From Tricholoma matsutake (lineage: Eukaryota > Basidiomycota > Agaricomycetes > Agaricales > Tricholomataceae): a DNA stretch of 64,000 nt. Each line of letters opens with the position of its first letter. Within the stretch, counting starts at the first letter, position 1. Made by a program: the position numbers and the translations under genes. The stretch is from positions 5,766,001-5,830,000 of the forward strand of contig AP026547.1 of NCBI GenBank assembly GCA_026075535.2, in the 5' to 3' direction. Positions 55,433 through 64,000 of the stretch are shown piece after piece. Under the pieces are notes generated by a model. The model did not search any database. It was not told the DNA's origin and was given only the letters and a program-made list of their open reading frames with translations.

Positions 55433-55927
55433 TTCTTTCGATTCCACAAGATGAGCTCATTTTCACCAATCTCAAGCCATTCATCAAGCTCCTGCTGCAT
55501 TCTAAAAGACTCTCCATTGCGATTGCAAAGAAATGATATATTAGTATAGCGGTCAAACATCAAACATGGCGATTCAAAAAGCGATTCGAAGGGCAATTCA
55601 TGTACTGATTCAACTGGTGAATCGTCAGTTTTACTTTGCAGAAAATTTTGGATCCATGAGTCCATCCATCTGCCTGTAGTAGAAAAATAACACATGACTA
55701 AAACATACCATATATGGAAGGAGGGGGGAGGGGGGGGTCTCTAGAGTCCCGAAAAAAAAAATACTGATGTCATATGAAAAATTCCCATCCTGACACCCCC
55801 TTGCTGTGTAGTCCAAAAATAGTCCAACACTCCCCCTTGGATGAAGAAGTATGAGGACAAAAGGAATGTAATAAATGGAGTATACTTACACCCCCTCAAT
55901 GAATGACTTGGCTCCCCCTTGATCGGA
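55433..55927. other. Unassigned sequence between LINE and gypsy-1
   Basis: A minus frame 55414-55695 (93 codons) of unknown meaning, and a CCCCCTCAATGAATGACTTGGCTCCCCCTT stretch (in two halves around 55890-55920) reminiscent of retroelement LTR ends. Poly-G/A blocks at 55718-55760. No gene is recognised. Confidence 0.3.
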
Positions 55928-55932
55928 GCAAT

Positions 55933-56488
55933 TGTCAAGACCAATTCTCTCAACTGGATTTCTGATCGTTTTCTGCCCCCCTTCCCAGCCGCCTTGCATC
56001 ACAGCCCACCTCCTATCAGCAGCACTGCCTAGAGGTGAAATCTCATTTCCAATTATATGAAACAGTTTCAGGATTTGCCTCAGGAGCCAGTTTGCATATT
56101 ACCACAGCCTCGGAAACTCTGACCTTGAATATTTAAGCTAGCTACTTTTGTTCTGTATTGCCAGTTTGTAAATCAACAAAGTCACCCAATTAATCCCACT
56201 CTATTTTTGCTCCAATTCATCTCTTAAGTCTTCCTCAAACTTTTACTCATCCTCTCCAGAAAACCTCCAGTCCTCCGATCCTCCCCTCTCTCCTTATCTG
56301 AAATTAGGACACTCGACAAGGAGAAGGGCACAGCTTCTTACAAGCTGAAGCCAAGTCCTTTCTGTCCCAAACCCTCACCTCAGAATTCCATTGTAATCCC
56401 ACTCCTATCTGACTCTTCCCTTTCAACTTCTACTGTCTGGGTATGACTGGAAATCTGACGTCTCCTTCTTTGAACTCAGAACTTAACA
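55933..56488 (+). repeat. 5' LTR of gypsy-1
   Basis: 556 bp, TG...CA. A TATTTAAG-type sequence (ATATTTAAGCTAGC at about 56128) is a plausible TATA region for the transcript. The sequence after the LTR (GTATTTACAAACTCCC) does not show an obvious tRNA-complementary TGG primer site. Confidence 0.9.
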
Positions 56489-56539
56489 GTATTTACAAAC
56501 TCCCACTTCTCTTGTCAAATCTAACACATTCCATCTTCT

Positions 56540-57941
56540 AGCCCCTATGACTCTCACTGAATCTCAGACTCAATGAACCACAAGGAACTCTTGCCATGCT
56601 GGCACAGTACCAGGGTTATCAGCAATCCGCTGCTCAATACTCCCTTTGCCTAGGCATGCCTTGACCTTTGGTGCATCCACCAGACCATCCAACATCTTCC
56701 AACAAATTGGTTCTGGAGCACTGTCCATCAGTGCAAACCTCATGTCTCAGCCTCCAGAGACCCCTCAGAATATGACACCACTTGAGTATGTAGAGAATGC
56801 CAGGCAACCTAACCCCTTTGACGAGGAGGGTCCAGGTAAAGAGGACAGACTTCCCGGTGGACCTGACAGCCCTGGAGATGACCCCAATCCTGATGACCCT
56901 GATGACTCTCAACCTCCCAATGGCAGAAATCCTGACACAGGAGATAGGTTCCTTGATGCTCTCTTCAAGCTCTCAGACAGTCTCTGAACCCTCCAGCAGA
57001 ATCGAGCACCCAAATCTGAGAAGATCAAAGTCCGGGACCCTGACACTTTCAATGGGGCCAACCCCCGGAAATTTTGGGACTTTCTAGTCTCATGCAACCT
57101 TCACTTCTGTGATCGTCCTCAGGTCTTCGCCTCTGACAAAAAGAAGATCCTATTCATCCTTTCCTACCTCAAAGGGTCAGCCATTAGCTGGTTTGAACCT
57201 GGACTCAATGACCCAACAAATTCCACCCATTGGATGTGGAACTATGAGGTATTCCTTAGTGAGTTGGAAAGTAATTTTGGTCCTCACGACCCTGTTGGGG
57301 ATGCAGAGAAGGCCCTTTCAGAACTCACAATGAAGAAAGGTGGAAGGATAGTGAAGTATAATGTGGATTTCTGGGAACTGGCTTCCTGGGTCAATTGGAA
57401 TGAGGCTGCTCTTCGCAACCGGTATTTCCATGGTCTTCTGCTCCATCTCTGCATAGAAGTCTTATGGGGGGGATGACCTGAGACTCTAGCATCCCTATGT
57501 CTTAAAGCCCAAGATGCTGACAACATCTATTGGATGCAGGAAGAAGAAACCCACTTAGAAGCAAAAACTCCCAGGAACTCCACAAACTCCGGGAGAAAGG
57601 AATCCAAAGCTTCTCCTAGCTCCAACTCCAACTCTAACACTCAGTCCAAACCACAGCCCTCGTCCAGCACCAACCACACAAGCCAATCCTCATCTGGCAG
57701 CTCCTCTGGATCAAAGAACAACTTCCAGAGGGACAAGCCAAAAAACTCTATTTCCGACAAGTTGGGGAAAGACAGTAAACTAACCAGAGATGAGGGTGAA
57801 TGTTGCATGAAAGAAGGACTTTGCCTCTACTGTGGTGAGAAAGGACATGGAGCCAGAAATTGTCTGAAGTCCAAAGCGGCCAAAGCTTGTGCTGCAGCAG
57901 TCACCGAGTCCAAGCCGGACTCTGTGGACCCAAAAAAATAG
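56540..57941 (+). pseudogene. Gypsy-1 gag
   Basis: The frame (with stops at 56985 and near 57472) reads a Pro/Asp-rich N-terminus, IKVRDPDTFNGANPRKFWDFLVSC, LSYLKGSAISWFEPGL and FLSELESNFGPHDPVGDAEKAL, a Ser-rich linker, and a zinc knuckle CLYCGEKGHGARNC at about 57828-57870. These are capsid and nucleocapsid parts of a Ty3-type Gag. It ends DSVDPKK at 57941. Confidence 0.8.
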
Positions 57942-58039
57942 TCCGCAACCCTCGGGAACATGCCATTGGGGCTGAAGGTTGCATTGACCTTTCCCAACTG
58001 GCTGCTTACATCCATCTCAATGCATCCACTCTTTCCAAT

Positions 58040-61000
58040 TCTAAATCCCTTACCATCCTGCTATCCCTTTCCAAACATTCCCTAAAATCTGAACTCTTAT
58101 TGACTCTGGTTCCTCGCATTGTTTCCTAGACTCATTATTTGTGCAGGACAACCAACTTAGTACTGAAATCATTTCTCCGATTGGACTCCAACTATTTGAT
58201 GGAACTTGTATCTCCACCATAACCCAAGTTGTGAAACTACCAGTCACTTTTCTGTCTGGTGAAGTGTTCAATCTGACATTTTATGTAACTCACTGGACTC
58301 TTCCTGTTCTGCAGTACTTGGTCATAACTGGCTGAAGCAATACAATCCATTGATTGACTGGTCTTCAGGCCAAATAAATTTCCATTCTGCAGCTCAAAGA
58401 GGTCCTGCCCCCTCAACATCTTCTGACTCTCCTATCTTGTGTGAGTCACCTTCACCTCTGAACCTTCCAGCAGAAACCTGTGAAAACCCTGTAATCACTA
58501 AATTCTCGAAACTTATACCTCCTGAGATCTCATTCATCAATGCTGCTGCTTACATGTGCACAAGCAAACTTCCTGGGGCTGTTGCCTTTCAGATGACATT
58601 CTCCCTGGAAGGACTGGTGGCTAAATCCTTGGTAGCATCCAGAAATCCTCTGGACCTTTCAGATGTTCCAGAAGAATATCACAAATTTGCAGATGTCTTT
58701 AACAAACAAAAAGCTGACACCCTTCCTCCACACCGTCCCTATGACCTCAAGATAGAGACAGAGGATAATGCTCCCCCACCTCTGGGTCACATGTACTCCC
58801 TCTCTCCCTCTGAGCTGGAGGCCCTCCAAATATTCATTGAAGAAAATGTTCACTCGGGCTTCATCTGCCCCTCCAAATCCCCTCACGATGCTCCTATACT
58901 CTTTGTCAAGAAAAAGGATGAGAGTCTCCAACTTTGCATTGACTACCAGGGACTCAACCACATCTCAAAAAAGGACTGCTACCCACTTCCGCTAATCTTG
59001 GATCTCCTGGACTCTCCAGGAAAAGTGTGCACATGTTCATCAAAATTGACCTCCGGCATGCCTATCACTTAGTCCACATTGCTGAGGGAGATGAATGGAA
59101 AACCACTTTCTGCACACACTACAGTTCTTTTGAATGGCTAGTGGTTCCTTTCAGACTCACCAATGCACCTGCTGCCTTCCAGTGCCTCATGAACGGCATC
59201 TTCAGTGACCTATTAGATGTCAGTATCATTGTCTACCTCAACAATATCCTAATCTACTCCAACAACATGAGTCAACATAAGGCTCACATCAAGGAAGTTC
59301 TCCAGAGACTCCGGAAAAATGGGCTTTACACTGCTCCACAGAAATGTGAGTTCCATAAAGACAGCATGGAATATTTGGGGTTCATCCTCTCTCTGGATGG
59401 GCTCCAGATGTCCGAAGATAAAGTCAAAACCATCCTCAACTGGCCCAAACCTCAAAAGGTTAAGGACATCCAATCCTTCCTTGGATTCTGCAACTTCTAC
59501 CAATGGTTCATCCATGGATATTCTGACATTGTCATCCCTCTCACCAGACTCACCTGGAACCACATGCCTTGGGACTTTGGCAAGAAATGTCAAGAAGCCT
59601 TCAACAAATTGAAAGAAGAATTCACTCATGCCCCAATACTTACTCAATGGCTACCGGACTCCCACATTATCTTGGAGACAGATGCCTCAGACTATGCCTT
59701 AGTGGCAATCCTTTCCATCTACACCTCGGATGGAGAAATCCACCTGGTTGCATTCCACTCCTGTTCCTTCAACCTGGCTGAATTGAACTATGACACCCAC
59801 AACAAGGAACTTCTGGCTATCTTCAAAGCTTTCAAACACTGGTGACAGTACCTCAAAGGTTCTGGAAATCCAGTAGATGTGGTCACGGATCACAAAAATT
59901 TGGAATACTTCAGTACCACGAAGCTCCTTACTCATTGTCAAGCTCAGTGGTCAGAATACCTTTCACAGTTCAACCTCACCATCCGCTTCCACCCTGGTAA
60001 GCTGGGGGCTAAATCCGATGTGCTCACTAGACACTGAGATGTCTACTGCAAAGGGGGAAATAACAACTTCACCTCCGTAAATCCGAGCAATTTCTGTCCA
60101 GTCTTTACTCAAGAACAACTCACATCCTCCCTCCAAGCCACTTTCCTGGCTACTCCTATCATCCATCAAGCTGTTCTCATGGACATTGAAAAACTCCACA
60201 ACAATATCTGATCTTCACTCCCTCTTGATCCCATCTCCTCCTCACACCTTCCATTGCCATCCACCCCAAATTGGTCTCTAGATGAGGGCGGACTTCTCTG
60301 CCACTTTGACCACATTTATGTCCCAGATGTTGTGGACCTCTGTCTTAAAGTCTTACAATACAAGCATGACCATATTCTCTCAGGTCACTATAGGCAAAAC
60401 AAGACCCTTCAGCTTATCTGATGGGAATATGTTTGGCCCAACCTCCACACCTTTGTGCAGGACTTTTGCAAGTCTTGTACTACCTGCAAACACTCCAAAT
60501 CACCCCGACACAAACCCTATGGATTTCTGAAGCAACTTCTGGTCCCGGAAAGGCCTTGGAACTCAATTTCCATGGACTTCATCAAACAGTTACCAGACTC
60601 CAATGGACACACTGCCATCCTAGTCATTGTAGACTGACTCTCCAAACAGGGTATCTTCATCCCCACAGTAAACATAATCATGGCACAAGAACTTGCTAGT
60701 CTCTTCGTCATGCACATCTTATCCAAACATGGTGTTCCATCTCATGTCACCTGTGACTGGGGTTCCAAGTTCATTTCCCATTTCTTCCGCTCTCTCAGGC
60801 AAGCCCTGGACATGAAAATCCACTTCACTTTGGGTTACCATCCAGAAGGTGATGGACAGACTGAATGCCTCAACCAGACCCTTGAACAGTACTTGCAGAT
60901 CTTCTGCAACTACCAACAGGACAACTGGTCCCAGCTTTTACCTTTGGGGGAATTTGCATACAACCCCGCTCCCTCAGCTTCCACCAGAGTTTCACCCTTC

Positions 61001-61650
61001 TTCACCGACAATGGTTACCACCCAAACATCACAGTTTTCCCAGAGCATGAACTAGCCTTGCAATGTGTGCACCATTTTGTGGTTGACCTTGATGATCTCC
61101 ACAAGGAACTCTGGAAACAACTTACCCAAGCACAGAAGTGCTATCAAGATCCTGCAGACAAACGCCAGGCCTCTGCTCCTGACTTCAAAATTGGCGAATA
61201 CACTTTCATCAAAGGCAAGCACTTACACACTACATGACCCTCGAAGAAGCTCTCAGAAAAGTTCTATGGCCCTTTTGAAATCATTGCCTGTCCAGGTACC
61301 CACTCAGTTACTCTTTGACTTCTGGATCACCTCTGGGCTGTCCACCCGGTATTCCATCTCTCTCAACTGGAAGAAGATACTCCCAACACAATTCCTAATC
61401 ATATTCAACCTCCACCTCCTCCAGTCATTATAGACAATGAACTGGAGTATGAGATTGCAGAAATCCTCAATTCAAAAATTGACAACTGCTGTCAATGCAA
61501 GCTACTCTATTTCATGCGGTGGGAAGGTTACCAAGGAACCGATGAAGAAACCTCCTGGCTTCCCACTATGGAACTTGATCACACCCAGGAACTCATTATG
61601 GACTACCACACTCATTACCCAGGGAAACCCAGTCCTCTCTCCACTTAACA
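58040..61650 (+). pseudogene. Gypsy-1 pol: protease to chromodomain
   Basis: Protease LIDSGSSHCFLDS near 58095-58130. RT from about 58680 ([20 protein letters not shown]) through [13 protein letters not shown] to YLNNILIYS at 59234-59260, where both catalytic Asp of YLDD are Asn. RNase H LETDASDYAL at 59670 and a TGA at 59843-59845. Integrase: CTTCKHSKSPRHKPYG, SMDFIKQLPDSNG, TCDWGSKFISHFF and HPEGDGQTECLNQTLEQYL (60455-60900), with the D, D, E residues present. Chromodomain YEIAEILNSKI...YFMRWEGYQGTDEETSWLP at 61445-61600. TGA interruptions near 60420, 60637, 61237 and 61318 fall where Arg is expected. RT is dead by active-site change. Confidence 0.85.
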
Positions 61651-61750
61651 ATCACACAAATCCCAAACAAAAAATGACATTTATTCATTTTCACAAACAA
61701 AGAAAAAATAAATAAAGCAAGTCTATCTATTTTGGATCCCCACCAGATCC

Positions 61751-62594
61751 CTACTCCCCCCTCACTTCTTCACCCTCCACTTCCTCTGCCAAACCTGGCA
61801 GATCTCCCTGCACCTCTTCATCCTCTTCATCTGCTTTGTCCTCTTCTTTGTCCTCTTCTTTGTCCTCTTCTTTGTCCTCTTTGTCCTCTTCCTCCTCAGA
61901 CTCCGGCCTCCACTCCGGATCCAACACCCCTTGAATGTCAGACATTGTATCTTGAATGCCCAGTACACCCTCACTTATAACCCAGAGCTCCCAGAGCTCC
62001 CTCAATTCTTTCTTCATCCCCTTTACCGCCCCCACCAACTCCCTCAGTATCCCCATCACCCTGTTGTTCTCCCCTAGCCTGGGTCCCACTGGCAACACCT
62101 GCCCCTCCCACACAATCTCTTTGCACTTATGTTTTGCCTTGGTGCAAGGCTCACAGACTCGACCCTGGGTTCCCATCCGGAAACATGACAACTTTTGACT
62201 CAAACATCTACTAAGAGTCAGCCTGGAACTACAAGGAGATATGCCAAACTCACCTTTTACAAGAAATTGCAGCTTGTATCTGTGCAGGGGCCTCATTGTT
62301 GGCCCCCTCCACCCTCGCCTTTCCTTTCACCTTCTTCTTGGGGGAGGCACTCCCTTCAGCCTCATCCATATCCACGGCTTTCTGCTTCTTTTCTGCCCTT
62401 TTGGCAGCAGCCACCTTCCTCTGCTCCTCTTCTGTGGCCTTCTTCTCTGCCTCCACTCTGGCCACCTCCCTTGCAGCCTCCTCAGTGACCCTGTGCTCCT
62501 CAGCCTCCCTTGCCTCTTCCTTGAGCCGTAGCTCCTCCATCAACTTCTCTTGCTGGGCCCTGAGGGCTGTGATCTTCTCCACATGCGAGGACAT
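61751..62594 (-). CDS. Antisense spliced gene within gypsy-1 (coiled coil, Cys cluster, acidic tail)
   Basis: Starts MSSHVEKITALRAQQEK at 62594. Residues 1-95 are a long charged helix (EELRLKEEAREAEEHR, VEAEKKATEEEQRKV), followed by a basic patch (SPKKKVKGKARVEG). A canonical intron (GTGAGT at 62253 to CTTAG at 62211, 43 nt) joins two exons in frame and creates a cysteine-rich segment: CKSRCLSQKLSC, then CEPCTKAKHKC. The C-terminal 100 residues are very acidic (repeated EEDKEEDK). It is unbroken over about 270 codons, unlike pol on the other strand. The start is also conserved in the relic at 5719-5770, so it travels with this family. A nucleic-acid-binding role is plausible from the Cys cluster, but the function is unknown. 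Confidence 0.6.
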
Positions 62595-62720
62595 GGTAGT
62601 ATGGGGGGTGGGGAGGCAAATGATGGTAGTGGTGGTGGTGGTTGAAGAAAAACCTGGGAACCCATCAAAATCAACATACCCAATTTGGATTTGAACCTTC
62701 ACATGCCTCGTAGGCTTGGC

Positions 62721-62736
62721 ACTAAGGGGGAAATAC
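62721..62736 (+). promoter_or_regulatory. Polypurine tract of gypsy-1
   Basis: AAGGGGGAAA (62724-62733) lies just before the 3' LTR TGTCAAG. The same tract precedes the LTR relic at 5904. It should prime plus-strand DNA synthesis. Confidence 0.6.
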
Positions 62737-63295
62737 TGTCAAGACCGATTCTCTTGACTGTATTTCCAATCGTTTTTTGCCCCCCTTCCTGGCTGCCTTG
62801 CATCACAGCCCACCTCCTATCAGCAGCACTGCCTAGAGGGAAAATCCCCTCATTTCCAATTAGATGAAATGGTTTCAGGATTTGCCTTGGGAGCCGGTTT
62901 GCATATTACCACAGCCTTGGAAACTCCAACCTTGAGTATTTAAGCTAGCTACTTTCATTCTGTATTGCCAGTTTGTAAATCAACAAAGTCACCCAATTAA
63001 TCCCACTCTATTTTCACTCCAATTCATCTCTTAAGTCTTCCTCAAACTTTTACTCATCCTCTCCAGAAAACCTCCGGTCCTCCGATCCTCCCCTCTCTCC
63101 TTATAAGAAATTAGGACACTTGATGAGGAGAAGGGTGCAGCTTCTTACAAGCTGAAGCCAAGTCCTTTCTGTCCCAAACCCTTGCCTCGGAATTCCATTG
63201 TAATCCCACTCCTATCTGACTCTTCCCTTTCAACTTCTACCATCCGGGTATGACTGGAAATCCAACATCTCCTTCTTTGAACTCAGAACTTAACA
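62737..63295 (+). repeat. 3' LTR of gypsy-1
   Basis: 559 bp, collinear with 55933-56488 with scattered changes, including many C/T and G/A pairs. Followed by the GCAAT duplication. Confidence 0.92.
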
Positions 63296-63300
63296 GCAAT

Positions 63301-64000
63301 GTAAGGAGTGTCAAATGAGGAATGAATGATGGTGCACATTGATGCAATGTGAACATCGGTGAACTTCAAACAGTTCCTGAAAAGTTGTAATGGTGCCTCA
63401 AAAGCAGAGGCTTGTCAATGGTCGCTGTACCGGTAACACTTTGGTTGTATGGTTGTTTTGGGACATATGGTGTAGTTGGAAGTGCGTGACGCACAGTTGG
63501 GTGCAGTTTTCAGTCTTGCTGGACACTACCCATTGTGTTGTGTCGCCGATGCATCACTAGGTGCAGTTTTAGGTCTTGCTGGACACTCCCCACAGATGAC
63601 TTCGACCTTCCATTCAATTTTTCAGGCTCAGTTTATGGTCATGATGGACCTATCCCTATATTGTGTCCTCCTGCCATTTTGTAGTGTGGTCAGTTGTACT
63701 GATTTGTGAATGTTGGCATAGCCAGCAGTTGCCTTGTGTCTCGTCTACCTGGCCTTTGCCTGTTTCTTGTGTCAGTGGTCGGCGGTTGCATTGTGTCTTG
63801 TCCACCTGTCCTCACCTATTTCTTGTATTGGTGGTTGGTGTTTGCATTGTGTCTCATCCACCTGTCCTTGCCTACTCTTCGCCCTTCCTTCCTTCTCCTG
63901 CCTAGCCTTCACTCTCATTTGCCTCCCTTCATCTCACTCCTTTCTCGGCAGTAGCCTGGGGTCAATACCCCTTACTCTCCCCCTCGACCTGGATGTCACA
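63301..64000. repeat. Short tandem repeats, no gene recognised
   Basis: GTGCAGTTTT.GTCTTGCTGGACACT is repeated about 63 bp apart near 63500 and 63565. A unit with GTTGCATTGTGTCT.GTCCACCTGTCC.TGCC appears near 63785 and 63845, and once more loosely at 63730. Frames through these (63476-63954) are repeat products. Confidence 0.55.

Larger units (their letters stand above)
55933..63295 (+). mobile_element. Complete chromodomain Ty3/gypsy element (gypsy-1)
   Basis: LTRs 55933-56488 and 62737-63295 start TGTCAAGACC and end CTTAACA. The element is flanked by perfect 5-bp duplications GCAAT (55928-55932, 63296-63300). Total 7,363 bp. It holds gag, protease, RT, RNase H, integrase and chromodomain on the plus strand and an additional gene on the minus strand before the 3' LTR. 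Multiple TGA stops and RT active-site changes make it inactive. A 3' relic of the same family is at 5719-6926. Confidence 0.93.

Noticed and set aside
63476..63954. Plus-strand frames of 77-82 codons at the right edge
   Set aside because: They translate tandem repeats and show no conserved motif.
1..64000. CRISPR arrays, rRNA operons, riboswitches, bacterial operons
   Set aside because: None seen. Repeats are transposon-derived and the genes have fungal introns.

Overview
The window looks like a mushroom-forming basidiomycete (Agaricomycete) chromosome. Evidence: 45-65 nt GT-AG introns, chromodomain Ty3/gypsy elements, tyrosine recombinases with a GCR1_C-like tail, a KDZ-associated fragment, a NACHT fragment of the type found in mushrooms, and fungal MED19 and MFS genes. 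There are no rRNA genes, CRISPR arrays or bacterial signals. Gene calls come from reading motifs and splice signals by eye, not from database searches.

Layout. 0-23.4 kb is an accessory region of nested, mostly broken mobile elements: a retroelement LTR with a gag start, six hAT-like non-autonomous elements plus one with different termini (all seven with readable 8-bp target duplications), a Tc1/mariner relic, a foldback element, two chromodomain gypsy relics on the minus strand, two SINE-like repeats with decamer tails, a NACHT fragment, a KDZ-type fragment and a 3.5 kb inverted-repeat element with another element inside it. 23.4-31.6 kb is one complete gypsy element (minus strand, called gypsy-2 here) with two extra ORFs after the chromodomain. 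31.7-35.3 kb holds a decayed tyrosine recombinase and a decayed XPG/GEN1-like nuclease, both on the minus strand. 36.9-44.1 kb is flanked by imperfect inverted repeats and holds a Crypton-like tyrosine recombinase gene convergent with an unrecognised spliced gene. 45.6-53.6 kb is the only ordinary gene island: an MFS transporter, MED19 and a BAR/Ivy1-like protein. 53.9-55.4 kb is a 5'-truncated LINE with a poly(A) end. 55.9-63.3 kb is a second complete gypsy element (plus strand, gypsy-1) with an antisense spliced gene between pol and the 3' LTR.

How it works together. The window is mainly a record of transposition followed by decay. In most element coding regions the interrupting stops are TGA where Arg CGA is expected, and LTR-LTR differences are mostly at CpG, so CpG deamination has silenced these elements. 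It hit catalytic codons directly: RT YLDD became YLNN, and the HxxR arginine of both tyrosine recombinases is lost. The leads most worth following are the inverted-repeat-flanked recombinase element with its companion gene, the post-pol ORFs of gypsy-2 (zinc-knuckle and small transmembrane proteins), the antisense gene of gypsy-1, and hAT-like elements that carry repeated modules with complete splice signals.
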